From: Bryum argenteum
Taxonomy: Eukaryota > Streptophyta > Bryopsida > Bryales > Bryaceae
Direction of reading: 5' to 3'
Assembly (NCBI GenBank): GCA_037043015.1
Contig: CM073321.1
Coordinates: 2,175,001-2,239,000 of the forward strand
DNA: 64,000 bases
Below, in pieces: positions 35,260 to 46,462 of this stretch. A program made the position numbers and the translations under genes. Positions within the stretch are counted from its first letter, which is position 1, and every line of letters starts with the position of its first letter. Below the pieces are notes generated by a model. It had not been told where the DNA came from and did not search any database. It was given only the letters and a program-made list of their open reading frames with translations.

Positions 35260-35495
35260 GAAGGGTTGCTCAAAATTATTAAGTTTACTTAAGTTTGAAT
35301 GTAACACTAGTACACTGCCAGTACAAGGGAAATACGAAAGTAGACTGTTCTCAAAAATATCCATTCCAAAAGCAACATTACCGGAATGCAAACCAAGAAT
35401 TGGGAAGTTGTATAGGCAAAAATCTTGTAATGTTTTATACACATAATTACACTTTTGAGATACAATTACACTTCTGTGATACAATCACACATTCA

Positions 35496-35557
35496 ACTTA
35501 ACTTATGCTACAATCGACTTAGCTTATGCTAGAATCGACTTAACTTATGCTACAAGG
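35496..35557. repeat. 21-bp tandem repeat, three copies
   Basis: ACTTAACTTATGCTACAATC-like units occur three times, overlapping the 3' end of the SET gene relic. Confidence 0.8.
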
Positions 35558-38090
35558 CTGGAGCTTTGCGTATATCTCCCCGCATACTATACATCAAGAT
35601 CTCAAACTCAAGGGCTATACCTACGCTGCATTGCAACGAGTCATCCCCCCGACTTAGTTTTATGTTTGCCGTCCTTGGCAGTGACGCACTCGCAGCCACT
35701 CCACGACCTCGGCATCTTGCGCTCCCACAAGAACAGGTTCCAGGGCCACCCTTTGCTTCCCAAAATGCACTTCCACAGTCCTACAAGGTTCAACATAACA
35801 TCCCACAATATGTCTCAAAGGCTGACATACTAGAACTGATTATGAAATACAGAAATAAGATGGGAAAGAAGAGTTATTACCCATGTAAGCTCTTCGAAAG
35901 CGTAGAATGGTCGCTTGGCAAAGAATGCACCATGATAAATGTGAGGGTCGGCAGATTCTATCCGGACAAGAAAGTCGATCAAGTTGGCGTCCTGACATCT
36001 GTGATTAACAAACCTCGCCACATTCCTGTAAGACATACCTTCAATGCACAAGGCCTCCGTGTCAGTCACTGCTCCCTCAGTCCTCCAGTCAGCATTGAGA
36101 TCAAGTGTATATATTCCGTGGAAGGATGTTTGGTTGTCCCTTGTAATGAGCTTTGCGTTACTACACACCCCACCCACATATTCAAATAGAAAAGTTCCAC
36201 TTGGAATTGCTTCAAAAGTCCTATCCCCCCATCCCTTTAGTCCGGTCCAAAACACGCCCGATTTCTCCTTCATCCCGCATTGGACAACCCTATTCCTACA
36301 GTCAATGCCACAAGAGCAAGTGAAGTTGCATTTAGAGATGAAAACCCGAAGGATATGCCCGTAGCACTCCTTCTGATCACCTGCTCTCCCGCGTCCTTGT
36401 AGCCTAGTCAGGTAACACCTCTGCCCTTCGTCACAGAATACCATCTGAGGTTCCACCTGCAAGGCACTAACATGCCTATTTGAACTACCAATTGGAAATA
36501 AAATTTTAAATGAATAACAAACATAAGAAATATTAGTAAGCCAACTTACCCGCTGTAACATGAAAGGAGCCAATCACCCATCTCGTTTATATGCAAACTT
36601 GCCACCATTCTTCGCTCCACACTCACAAACTTCTCGCAAATCCAAGCAATTTTGTCCACTACAAGTACAACTCATTTCCAAGGCATGGTTTCTTATTACC
36701 CCTCGGAATATAATGTTCTTGGTTACATATGTGAAAGCCGGCATAGAGCATGGGCCACCCACGGGACGAAATAGTGGAATCGGATGAAGTTCTGTTCCAT
36801 TAGATATATCATGCACATATAACGTAGGAACCTGCCGAAATAGAAAAGAGGGTTATAAACACACAAGTTACAAGTCGAGAACATGCTATATTCATAAACT
36901 CAAAAAGATAAGAAAGATCTTATCTTACATGACACTCCTCCCAAATCTTAGCCTGCATGTCACATCCTAAACAACTACGTACGCTAATACATGTCTTGAA
37001 ATGAAGCTAGGCTAAAGGATCACATACAAATCACTAAAGGACGCTAAGTCACCGCTTTACCAGTTTCTTTTTGCCCATTGTCTTCGATGCAGGTGCTAAT
37101 AATTCCATCTTTTTGACCTTCTTTTTGGAGCCTTTTGGCCTTGTGTTGTCAATGTGCATGATGAGGGCCTCTCGTACATCCTTTGGTAGTGATCGCCTAA
37201 CGCCATTGAAATGTCTATCGCAACCTTCAGTCACGTCCATGGCTTCTACCTAGGATGGAGACATTTGATCCGTCTGGCGCTCTTCATCTGAATTCCGTTG
37301 CCACGATCAATTCTTTGGCTTCTGTTGGACCAATTGATCACGAGACTCGACTGGCGAGTCAAGAATAGTTGGCGACCCTGATACATGTTCTGAACACACA
37401 AGAAAGACAACGGCCGAAACTAATACTAGTGTCAAGTATGTAGCAGATGAGAAGGTAGCACCGACGTCTTCCAAAGAAACTAGAATTTTGGTTGGTGTAA
37501 CAGAGCTACAATTGGAAACTGGTGTCAGTTGTATATGCGGAACTTCAACTTGCACACTACCTTTACCGTTAGCTTTCCCTGCATCAACCGCATCCAGCAA
37601 CGAAGGAGACCCTTGTCCTCCGTCTTCAGAATCTTTCCCTTCAGAATCCTTGTGCTCTTTAGGAGATGCCATAGCCACCCCATATAAACCATTTGGGCTG
37701 TCGATGGGTCCGATACCTTTGAGAAGACCTGAAACTCCACACACTAGTCATCCACATTAGTAAACATAGCATCAATTGAAAGAAACAAGGCTTATAAAAC
37801 ATGTAAGAGTTTAACGAGAGCTAAATTAATTCTCCATCGTATCCTACCATGAGTCAGCGAGGGGGTTCTTCTTATCACAACTGGCTTAGACATGCCTTGA
37901 GGCTGAGGGGAATTCTGGATCGCTCGAGGTGGTTGAAGCTATGGTGTTGCAAATTGTGTTGGCTTCTCTACTACAAGCTGGTTCTGTGATTGCTTGCGGG
38001 AGAGTAATGCTGCTGGGGTTGCCACCTTCTTCAAAGCACATGAAAATGTAGGTGGCTCTGTTCATAGAAGGAAGCAAATTTGGCTTAAGA
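35550..38090 (-). pseudogene. SUVR-type SET-domain histone lysine methyltransferase
   Basis: Exon order on the minus strand: a Gln/Pro-rich exon ending at donor 37,847 (PSLTH); a second beginning at 37,728 (LLKGIGPIDSPNGLYG) and reaching about 37,050; a pre-SET exon 36,831-36,550 (YVHDISNGTE, CTCSGQNCLD, GGKFAYKRDG); a SET exon 36,456-35,881 (SKCNFTCSCGIDCRNRV, GLKGWGDRTFE, YVGG, NVARFVNHRC, EELTW); and a post-SET exon 35,780-35,550 (CSCGSARCRG). This pre-SET, SET, post-SET order and NHRC motif fit plant SUVR proteins, which methylate H3K9 or related sites. Splice sites are clean and phases match. In-frame stops (TGA after KRDG; TGA and TAG near 37,305 and 37,255) make it a relic. The true 5' end is unknown. 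Confidence 0.75.
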
Positions 38091-38550
38091 ACTTTTGTAA
38101 TCAAATCACCCTCATGTGTACCTAAGATAGTCAAATAGTATCTACAGTACCTACAGTACAGTAAATATGCACAAAACATATTAGTACAAGTATATAAGTA
38201 CACATTCACCGTTGGTATATAGAAATAGTACTTCCAAATCTACTCAAACCAATATGTGTACAATTATTATACACAATAAGTACATTCAACAACATCTTAG
38301 ACTATTTTGTACGCAATACTGTATCATTAATACTACTGTCACCTCCTTTTGTACTCTTGCATATAACTTCACAATCTCCTATACTTATATAGGTCCTATA
38401 CTACATCCGCACTACTTACATTGTTCCACTTACCACAACAAAGCGACAAGAGAATACAGATCTAACTAGAGTGTACCATTATATTTCTAGAGTTTCAATA
38501 AGTATAAGATTGCATGTTCGGTGCTCCCCATACGTACTCAAACTATTCAC
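38091..38550. other. Spacer rich in GTAC words, no gene
   Basis: Words such as AGTACAAGTATATAAGTACA, GTACAATTATTATACAC and TTTGTACGCAATAC recur. There is no coding signal. Confidence 0.4.
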
Positions 38551-38553
38551 CTA

Positions 38554-40162
38554 TCATCCAGCATACCACAAACCTCCATTCTTCATCATAAAAGTAAAAC
38601 CAACAACGTAATACTTATCAGCTTCAAGAACGGTTTTACTCTTCGTATCAGACGTTCCTCTTGGGCACAGTAGTGGTTCCTCTATAGTCACGGCCACTTG
38701 TTGGGCCGTCTCACCCCATCCAAAACTCTGTTGCCATCTGGGGTTTGCAACTCCGTCACACTTTGGCTTGACACATATGTTACCCTTACCAAATACGACC
38801 AAAGAACACCAAGGGTGATACAAGTGCTTGCAAGAAGCTACAACTATGTCAAACTCTGGAAACTCTTTATCACACAAACTACAATGTTTGATTGATATGT
38901 ATGTTTTATCAAGGACTGTTCCAGTTGGTTCTGGATACAAAAGGGGCCAAGGTAGAATTCTTGATGGGCGACTCCCGCCCTCGAGTTTGGCCTGCTCTTC
39001 GGTGAAGGCGGCCAATTGACGCTGTTTGAGGGTAATGCTAACTTCCAAGTGTTGTACCTCCTCTTCTCTTCTTTTTGCGTCACGCTTGGATCTCACCAAC
39101 TGGACCTTGTGATCTTGCTTCATGACTTCTAATATGGAAAGTTTGGTTTCGTTGAGCACCTTCTCCTCCTCATTTTTCATGGCCGACGGCTGTAGACCCA
39201 ATATTTGGCCCTCAAGTCTATGCAGAAAAAGCACGACGCTCCTTGCCTCCTTAGCAGCCTTGTCTCGTCTAATTCAGGTGGGCTCCAATCTTGAACGTGC
39301 TTCATTTATCTCATCACCTAACACCTTCACCATCTCATTCAGATGTGATACTCTCTCTGAGATGTGGGAGCCTATATCTTCTTCGAGTCGAGTTGAAATC
39401 CTCGAAGCACAGACTTCCGACTCTTGCTGTATGTACAACCAACCATCTGTTAGCAACCACAAATAGTAACTTAAGCATACTAAGCAATCAGAAAGTACAA
39501 TTACAGAATGACTAGACACTTACCCTACTTGACGACCCACCCTTCATGTACACTGGACTGAATCCCTTCTTGAGCTTCACTTTTTTAAATGCGTCCTTCT
39601 TGACATCTACTCCCTTTTGCTTGCAAAGCATAAGCTTTGCACGATGTGTGTCCCACCGCACTCCTTGTGTGTGGTTTGTCTCCTGACCGTACGCTGCCCA
39701 GTTAATTGTCCCTCACCCATTGACGTGCTCGAGGGCAATGCCTTGAGCAAACTTGATCTTCAAGAAGCTCGACATTGTGTCTTTATCATGTTGATAAACT
39801 ATCGGGTGCAGGTGCTTCACTCTTGCCAAGACCGCCTTATACCTGCAGTCCTGCCATTTGTACCCCGCTCTTCCGCCCTTCCCACATCGCTTGCCGAAGA
39901 GCTCGGTCACGATCTCATTAGAAACTTCATCCTTCTTGAATCGGTGAGGATTGATGCCGGTGCCCTCCAACCCAAACGCATTCATGAAGTCCTCAATGTG
40001 GAGGGCTGATAGGGGCTCCTTCAACTTTGATATTGCTCCGTCAACATCATACAATTTCAGCTCCTCCTCCAAATCAGTCTGCCCCTTATCCTCCTTTCCC
40101 TTTGCAGCCGACACGGACCTCTCACCAGTTCGCCTCGCATTAAGGTTCTTATTGTCTGCCAT
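38554..40162 (-). pseudogene. Coiled-coil plus RING-like zinc-finger protein
   Basis: Exon 1 starts MADNKNLNARRTGERS at 40,162 and runs to the donor AGTAGG|GTAAGT at 39,523. Exon 2 starts at 39,426 after ACATACAG (phase 0, QESEVCASR) and ends at 38,554. Exon 2 is a long coiled coil (NETKLSILEVMKQDHKVQ, RREEEVQHLEV) followed by a RING-like finger, CSLCDKEF...CKHLYHPWC...CVKPKC, with C-x2-C, C-x-H-x2-H-x2-C and C-x3-C spacing, then WQQSFGW. RING fingers of this kind often mediate ubiquitin transfer; here that is inference. One TGA interrupts each exon (39,713-39,715 and 39,274-39,276) while both frames stay open around it; CGA would fit each. I recall related proteins as multicopy genes of unknown role in non-seed plants. 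Confidence 0.6.
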
Positions 40163-41558
40163 GGTAGAATCTGCAAGCTCAAAAATCTCCGAGATACACT
40201 AAGTAGCACTCGCTAGAATTAGAAGAAGTAAACCTCGAGAGTATAGAACGAGAGGAAGTAAGTTACCGAGAGTAGTGAGCAAGTAAGAACATGTACAAGA
40301 GGAGTGAGCGAGTAAGAGAGAGAAAGTAGCGCATTGAACAAGAACACGCAATGTAAATTATGAAGCTACTGTGAAATTTTGACATTACATAGTCGACCCT
40401 CGGCCACTTTATGAAGTGCAGAGAAACGTGTCTAATCAATCAATTAGTTTAAGCCGTATCATTTGAAAACGGTCGTTCTTTAATCAAGTAAAATCTTCTC
40501 TAAATATCTCTCACGATTCTACATGATTCACCCCATCTTACGTACCCTATTCACTAATTACTATTGAGGTCGCAGTTCTGGACACTGTGCAGGAAGGGAA
40601 ATGTGCAAAAATTGAAACAACTATACATTTGAGCAAAAACCTACACATGTAGACAGGTGCTTGCAGCCTCTGACCTGAATGGAGGTTGTAATACGATGTT
40701 CCTTCCATGTACAACACGCATTCATTTGATTACTTCAAACAAATTTATGCAATGACAGAGGTCGGCTACTTAAACACCCTGCCGAAACTGATACTGGTGT
40801 CGAAATAAAGAGCATCGGAAGACAAGGCCGAATCTAATACTGGTGTCAAAATAAACAAAAGCAGAACTTTATCAAAACACAAACTCCAAACTCCAAAATT
40901 ATGGGCATTGATCGACTAAGGAGGTGTGAAATATTGCAGCAGACCTACAAATACTCCTAATAGTCTTGCAATTGTATATTAACTTGAGTACAAAGTTTAG
41001 TACTAACCGTGCGTAGATGCAGCTTCACTGTTGCTATCGGCCCTACGCGATCCACTTTTGCAATGAAACCAGTACCATAACACCTTCTTCAGCTCAAGCA
41101 ACACCTTGAATCTAGCCGCCTAAGTGCTCTCCTGTGTAAACCCTAACAAATGCACACACGAAGTGAAAAGTGCCTCACAATCGACCTTAATGAACTGCAC
41201 ATTCCAATTAGTTTGAATCTGATAGCCGCGCCCGTCCCCATTAACCATGCACAAGAATCCAGTAACCGCCATGTCAAGAAAATAAAAAAGTATTCTTCAT
41301 ACCCATTGTACCCCATTAAATTACGTCCCAATACATGGATGACTTTTAGTACTTTTTTGGTACTATGGGCTGTCCGAAAGTGCACCGACTTTAGTGTGCT
41401 TTTACCGTGCAACAATAGCTTACCAGCTGTTGATAGAAATACCGCCAACATCAACCACCCCTCCCACGACATTCCTCAACTAGTGTATGGATGAGTCCTT
41501 GGCTGCTTTGGAACGAGATTTCTCAATTAACAACTAGGAGAGTCACGGCAAAGCATTC
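40163..41558. other. Intergenic stretch between divergent relic genes
   Basis: The first 200 bp are purine-rich (GAGTGAGCGAGTAAGAGAG) upstream of the RING-like gene. At 40,785-40,860 a 25-bp phrase (GATACTGGTGTCGAAATA) is repeated twice, and a third version lies at 37,415 within the SET gene. At 40,968 the phrase CTTGAGTACAAAGTTTAG matches 33,130 in the transposase-like gene. Opposed frames at 41,143-41,494 show no family features. Confidence 0.4.
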
Positions 41559-42582
41559 ATGGGAGACGAGGAGGAAGACAAGGAGACTCACCAACAATCG
41601 ACACACAATACAAAGTCACAATCCCAATCGCAGGGCATCTCGGACAACTACGAGGAGGAGCATCAACGGTCGCAGCATGAATAACAACACGAGGAACACC
41701 ACGGACAGCAAACCACACCATTGCCAAGGTAATCTCCAGGGCGAACAACCTACGAAACCACCCATGGACAACACCACCATGGGAAAGCTATAACAATTCT
41801 AGTGGCAGGAAGAACATGTGGACATACCCGAGACATTCTCGGAGCATGACGACACTCCCCACCCATCTCTACAACAACAACACACGCAAACATCGTAGCA
41901 AGACTTACCAATATTATCTCCCCCACGGCATGCCACTCCGAAGCGCGTTACAATACAACAAAATCCAGATGGTACTTACTTATGACCTAGGACCATACAA
42001 TCTCCACTCTCACCGCCACTTTCCACGTTTCCTCCATTGCAGGTAGTCCCTCCATCCATGCTCTATGTCAAATACAAACAGGCAATTTTGAAGATGGCCG
42101 ACAAGAAAGGCTAGAAGACCAAGCCCAATGAAGAGGACCAGTCAGATGAAGAGGCGACGGAGTTAATGCACTTTATCCTCCGATACTTCTATTAACACCC
42201 CGATCTGGCGGCCCTTTACACTAACTCCGATGCAATAGGGCGACAATGTCCTGTGTGTAACAAGACATTGGGGGAAATACTGTTCGACGTATACACCCAC
42301 GCCAAAAATTTCCGCGGCAACCAGATTTATATCCATGGGGGAGTAGCTGAGGCTCTGTTTCGATTATACAACAACAAGGAACCACCGCGGAGTTCCGACA
42401 GTTACCTCCAGAACAGAATCGGCCAAACAGACGACCCGCCTCACGCCGCTGAGACAGCAATCCGAAGACGGATTGCACTCTGCAAAGGAGGGCAAAATGT
42501 TACCCGCCCTGTTACCACGAGAACCTCGGCCGGGGAACCAACGACGTGGAGTACAGCAACAGGGCTGCGGCATAGAGCCTAG
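41559..42582 (+). pseudogene. Acidic Gln/His-rich protein with a Cys/His finger, unknown
   Basis: From ATG 41,559 the frame reads MGDEEEDKETHQQSTHNTKS and is rich in Gln, His and Glu. After a frame change or unspliced intron near 41,750-41,800 a second frame (WQEEHVDIPETFSEHDD) stays readable to 42,582, with a possible zinc finger QCPVCNKTLGEILFDVYTHA near 42,240-42,300. Five stops interrupt it (TAA, TAG, TGA, TAG, TAA); in most a CAA, CAG or CGA would give continuous sequence. I do not recognise the family. The finger spacing is reminiscent of single C2H2-type fingers. It could be a transposon accessory protein. Confidence 0.4.
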
Positions 42583-43180
42583 GGAGTGCGTAGTGCAGTT
42601 AGAGTTTAACTCATATAAAACCAAGGATGCACTGCGGGGTTTAGTAACCTTCATGTTATAAACGGTATCTAGATTGATAGCCGGAGCACTTGTTAGCACT
42701 TCAGCCGGATTGGCTCTGTACTTCCTTATCTTAATATGAATTGTCACCTTCTTGTGATTGTCTCATTCCCTTGTGTTATCTCTCTCTCTTGCTCTCTCTC
42801 TCTCTCACTCTCTCTTGCCTTTGGACAATTACACGGTTAGTCGGCCTTGGGTATCTTTTGCCTTGGAACTATTGTCGTGGACAGGGTAGCATACGCGGAT
42901 CATATACAGGACGACGCTGTTGTCTTTGGTTTCCTACTTGGGACACTACGAAATCGAATCCTGCCCACGCACTGATCCTTGTTATCAGTTCCCGGGGAGC
43001 TATACCACTGAGGCCGTGGATTGCAACTCTACTGACTGAAAACCCTCCTCCAAAGATATACCGAGGACATTTTTCCCCCTTGTATGATACTGAATGACTC
43101 ACCACGGTATAGTTACTGAATTCCCCACCTTTTCATACCCCATTTTGTACTTCAATCATCTCCATACACTTACCCCAACT
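42583..43180. other. Spacer with a TC microsatellite
   Basis: A (TC)n tract lies at about 42,778-42,823 (TCTCTCTCTTGCTCTCTCTC). I see no gene and no clear element end. Confidence 0.5.
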
Positions 43181-43983
43181 AACACTCGTACTCCGTCCTA
43201 GGGCGCTTGCTAGAACTCGGTGTCGCGGCGTCCCTGACCGGTTTCATTCGCGATGTGGAATTACGGCGTTGGATGTCGACGAAGTTGGCAAGAGATGGCA
43301 GCCAGTTATTATCCCTCTGGTACTTAATAAGTCTTAAGATGTACGTAGAGAGGAACGGTCCAATGGGACTCGAGTAATCCGACCAATGCTGATAGATTTG
43401 GAGCTCTACGCGCAGGTTGTCCTCGAGGAGAATACCCGAGTTTATCTTCGCTCCAGCATCCGTTAGCAGTATCAACTCCACATGCGCAAGTTTTACTCCG
43501 TTACAGTTTCATCGATAGAATATTTGACAAGAATACCACGAATTCGGATAAACCAAGGTTCCTTACGCAGTGCTCTGACGGCAAAGACCTCATAGCCGCG
43601 CTTGCCCTCTGGCTCCATTCTTGGTAGCCTTTCCGCGATGTCGAGTTTTCAAAACCTGCAAGATTCCGTCCATCGCGTGATACCGGTGTCGTCCCATCCG
43701 TAGTGGTGGTATAGATAGGTTGCTGAGAATTGGATGTGCACTCCGTCCATGGTGCCTCTGGGGAACCCTCCACTAGAGCTCTGGGGCGCCATCGAATCCA
43801 CGAACTGTCTGCAGTGGTCAACGATGAGTTTCCAGGTCTTCATGTCCTTCCAAAAGCGATGTAGACCGGTGTCTTTTGTCCATACTCCATCGATCTTGGT
43901 GCGCCAATCGAGCACTTATTTTGGCATGTAGAACGGCAGCTCCGGTTTCTTCTGAGGCGTGAGAATTCATGAAGACATGGTTT
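43181..43983 (-). pseudogene. Unknown protein with C-terminal KRPR signal
   Basis: A single frame runs on the minus strand from ATG 43,983 to 43,181 (about 267 codons) with stops after MSS, after FYMPK, after ESCRF and after DETVTE. Between the stops the sequence looks coding: VLDWRTKIDGVWTKDTGLHR, VDHCRQFVDSMAPQSSSGG, GTMDGVHIQFSATYLYHHYG, and a Ser-rich basic end SSSKRPRTEYEC that could direct the protein to the nucleus. No family is recognised and no catalytic motif stands out. It lies next to the end of the gypsy element and is convergent with the finger-protein relic. It could be a trailing gene of the gypsy element or part of the 32-44 kb cluster. Confidence 0.4.
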
Positions 43984-44149
43984 CTATGGAATGAGGTGAA
44001 ACGCACAGTGCATGGCGCAAAGGAAGAACCAAAGTGAGCGACAAGAAGCAGCAAGGACGGAGCGAGTAAGAGCACGAAGTTAGGCAGCGTAGTAGCGAGT
44101 GATGGCGCAAGTGAGGGCATGGAGGCCGTGGTGATGCCTCCAAGTACGC

Positions 44150-45028
44150 CTTGGTATCCGCAGCTCTGGAGTTAAAGGTGGGCGGAGTGGTGCTTATGAC
44201 TGATAGAGAAGACTGGCTAGAGTATATTTTGGCGGCTGAGACAGGTATTTGAGTGCCTATCATGGCTAACGTGTGTTCAAACTTCATGGGGTTCTCCTCA
44301 TCAACCACGATGACCGAATTTCCGTGGTGATGATAGTTGTACCCCTTGATTCGGCCGGTGTCTTGGGCTACTTGGATGTGACTTAGATATACCAGTGGTA
44401 GGCTAATTTCCTTAGCATCCGTGGAGTCGGTGATGGGGTTGGTGATGTCTAGCGAGGCAGGTGGTTTTAGCGCCTCTGTGGACAGCAGGTTTTGCAGTTG
44501 TCCTAAGCTTATGGTTGTATGTTGGTTGGCAGTATTTGTATGATATTGCTTGGGTTTTTCCGTGTTGACGATGGTTGCTTGTGCATCGTAGTTAAAATTG
44601 TTTACAAAGGGAACAATGTTGTTCGACATAGCTAGTTGCACCCTGTATGGCTCATGCCAAATCAATCCAAATTTGGAATTTTTGGATTTTTTGATCTCTT
44701 AGACAGTTCAGTACTTGATCGCCTTTCTGGAATATTCAAGGGGTTTTAGAGCCTTGGAACTCTTTTGCACAGAGCTGTTGTCTCTATAATATGTTCATCT
44801 TTGCGTCCCCTCGGATTTCCTCAAGCCTATGAATATCTTCCACGCAGGCTGCTAAAACGCGATGAGTTTGGTAGTCCCGTGGCGGCATGGATTTGAATGT
44901 GGGAACAATGTATTCCGTCGGCAAAAGGGGTTGGGTCCCATAAACTAACTCAAAAGAGCTCAAATGGGTGGCTACTTTTGTAGCAATTCAGGAGGCCCAC
45001 AATGCTGCAGGCAAGCAGTCATCGCAGT
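44150..45028 (-). pseudogene. Gypsy integrase, C-terminal part
   Basis: It continues the integrase found right of the solo LTR: CLPAALWAS, a TGA where Arg is usual in this motif, then IATKVATHLSSFELVYGTQP, a typical integrase tail, followed by a basic linker and a KFGLIWHEPYRVQ-like segment near 44,660 (KF is upstream of the next Met), matching the end domain of gypsy integrases. After about 44,400 the sequence is readable (SLPLVYLSHIQVAQDTG) but not typical of integrase. Stops TGA, TAG and TGA occur in frame. The exact end is uncertain. Confidence 0.65.
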
Positions 45029-46462
45029 TGTCGCGACCCTAATTACTCCAAAAAAAAATTTTCTTAGTGTGCCTTACTTGGTAGCGGAATCCAGGCTCAC
45101 TTAGTTGGTAGCAACCGGCCACAACTTAGCTAACACTTGCATGTGCCCCACACACAATATTAGCACCATTCCAAGTCAAGGTGTCCAACCTACCTTGACT
45201 GCATAACTCATTATCCGATACTCATTACCCGCAACTCCCACCAACACATGGGCGTGCCTCTTCGTGCCACGGGGCGGCTTTCCACAAATGTCCAAGTTCC
45301 CAAAGGTGACTCTGATCACCCCCGGAGCTAACCGCCCTTATCCATTAAGGACTTTGCCGAAAACCCTCTCGGAATCTGGCACTAGTTTTCCAGGGGACTA
45401 GTTTGGAGCGGGACTCTTTCCAACCGAATATAGCGGCATGCTCAAAAGCATCCCACAATGCCCAAGCTGTGGGAGTAAGGCTTCCTTTACATGCCTGACC
45501 CTCTTAAGCCATTCCCGGTCACTCTCGGGAACCGGCACTACTTATCACAGGGACTTACTTGGAGAGGGACACTTCCCAATTGCAGGTTTAGAGATGCTCC
45601 AAAGCACCCTCCATTTCCCTCAAGATTTGGAAGTGAGGCTCCATCCCAAGCCTCACCCCTTGGAGCTACCCCGACTCCTCATGGCACCATGTGCAAGTGA
45701 GGAGGGAGACCAACCCTCCTCATAGTACCCTCTGGAGTCTTTGGTAGGCCCTTCCCCCTTGTGTTGAGGGGCCTTCCATGACACTTTTTCTTTTAAAGAC
45801 TACCCGTTGTTGCCTTAGCCTCAAAAACGGGCCGTAACTTTCTTTCGAGGTAACTTGTAGCTCACTTACTCAAATGAGTCATGCAAGCCCATTATGATAT
45901 CTACTCTCTAAGTCGATATCGATAGACCCGTCACTTGTCCCAATCGGAGCTTCCATGTTGGAGCTATGCTCCTCTGAACATTTGGGAGTCCCGGGAGGCT
46001 GCAGTCTGGGAGTCCCGAAGTCCTGATGTTTTGGAGAGCCATATCTCCCAACGCATTGCTTTTCTCCTCTTAAGCTTAGCATTTTGGTAAGCTCTTGTGC
46101 ATAGCTTTCCAACGACATGCAACATGCCGCCATCCATGAAGGACGACAAATTGAGTCTCGAAAGGCAACACTCCCGAGCCCCGGAGTGTCCCGGATCGTG
46201 CTCTGACTTTGGAGAGCCATATCTTATGACTCACAACTTCAAATTGTGCACTCTTTGGACACATGGGTGCGTGCTTGAACAAGGTTTGCAACCATGTAAG
46301 GCACGCCACCAAGTTTGTCCCAAGCACAACGCTATTGCGTGCTGTTTGCTCACGACTCTCCTTGGTCACCTCACCTTGTCTCTTGCCAAGCCCGGGGCGG
46401 CACTCACGGGGTCCTTTTGGCTCACCACGGTGTTTGGGCATCCTTTGGAAAGGAATGTGATA
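45029..46462 (+). mobile_element. Solo LTR, copy 2, 1,434 bp, inside gypsy integrase
   Basis: It starts TGTCGCGACCC and ends GGAATGTGATA, and matches 34,374-35,259 for most of its length plus an extra 550 bp near the left end. It lies opposite to the gypsy gene. Flanks GCAGT and AGAGT agree only partly (3 of 5). Joining the integrase frame across it, keeping one flank, gives a continuous integrase frame interrupted only by one TAA. That supports an insertion rather than this being the gypsy element's own LTR. Confidence 0.75.

Noticed and set aside
34447..35292. Several overlapping frames in the solo LTR
   Set aside because: They are mirrored in the other LTR copy with unrelated frame breaks, so they are not conserved as protein.
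41143..41494. Opposed 109- and 114-residue frames
   Set aside because: Both strands are equally open with no motif, splice signal or neighbour support.
43967..44400. Extension of the 232-residue minus-strand frame as integrase
   Set aside because: After about 44,400 there is no integrase similarity, and the Leu/Cys/Ser-rich end looks like the wrong frame.
34374..46462. One 12-kb LTR element bounded by the two TGTCGCGACC blocks
   Set aside because: The outer flanks do not match, each block has its own near-matching 5-bp flanks, and the integrase gene continues across the right-hand block.
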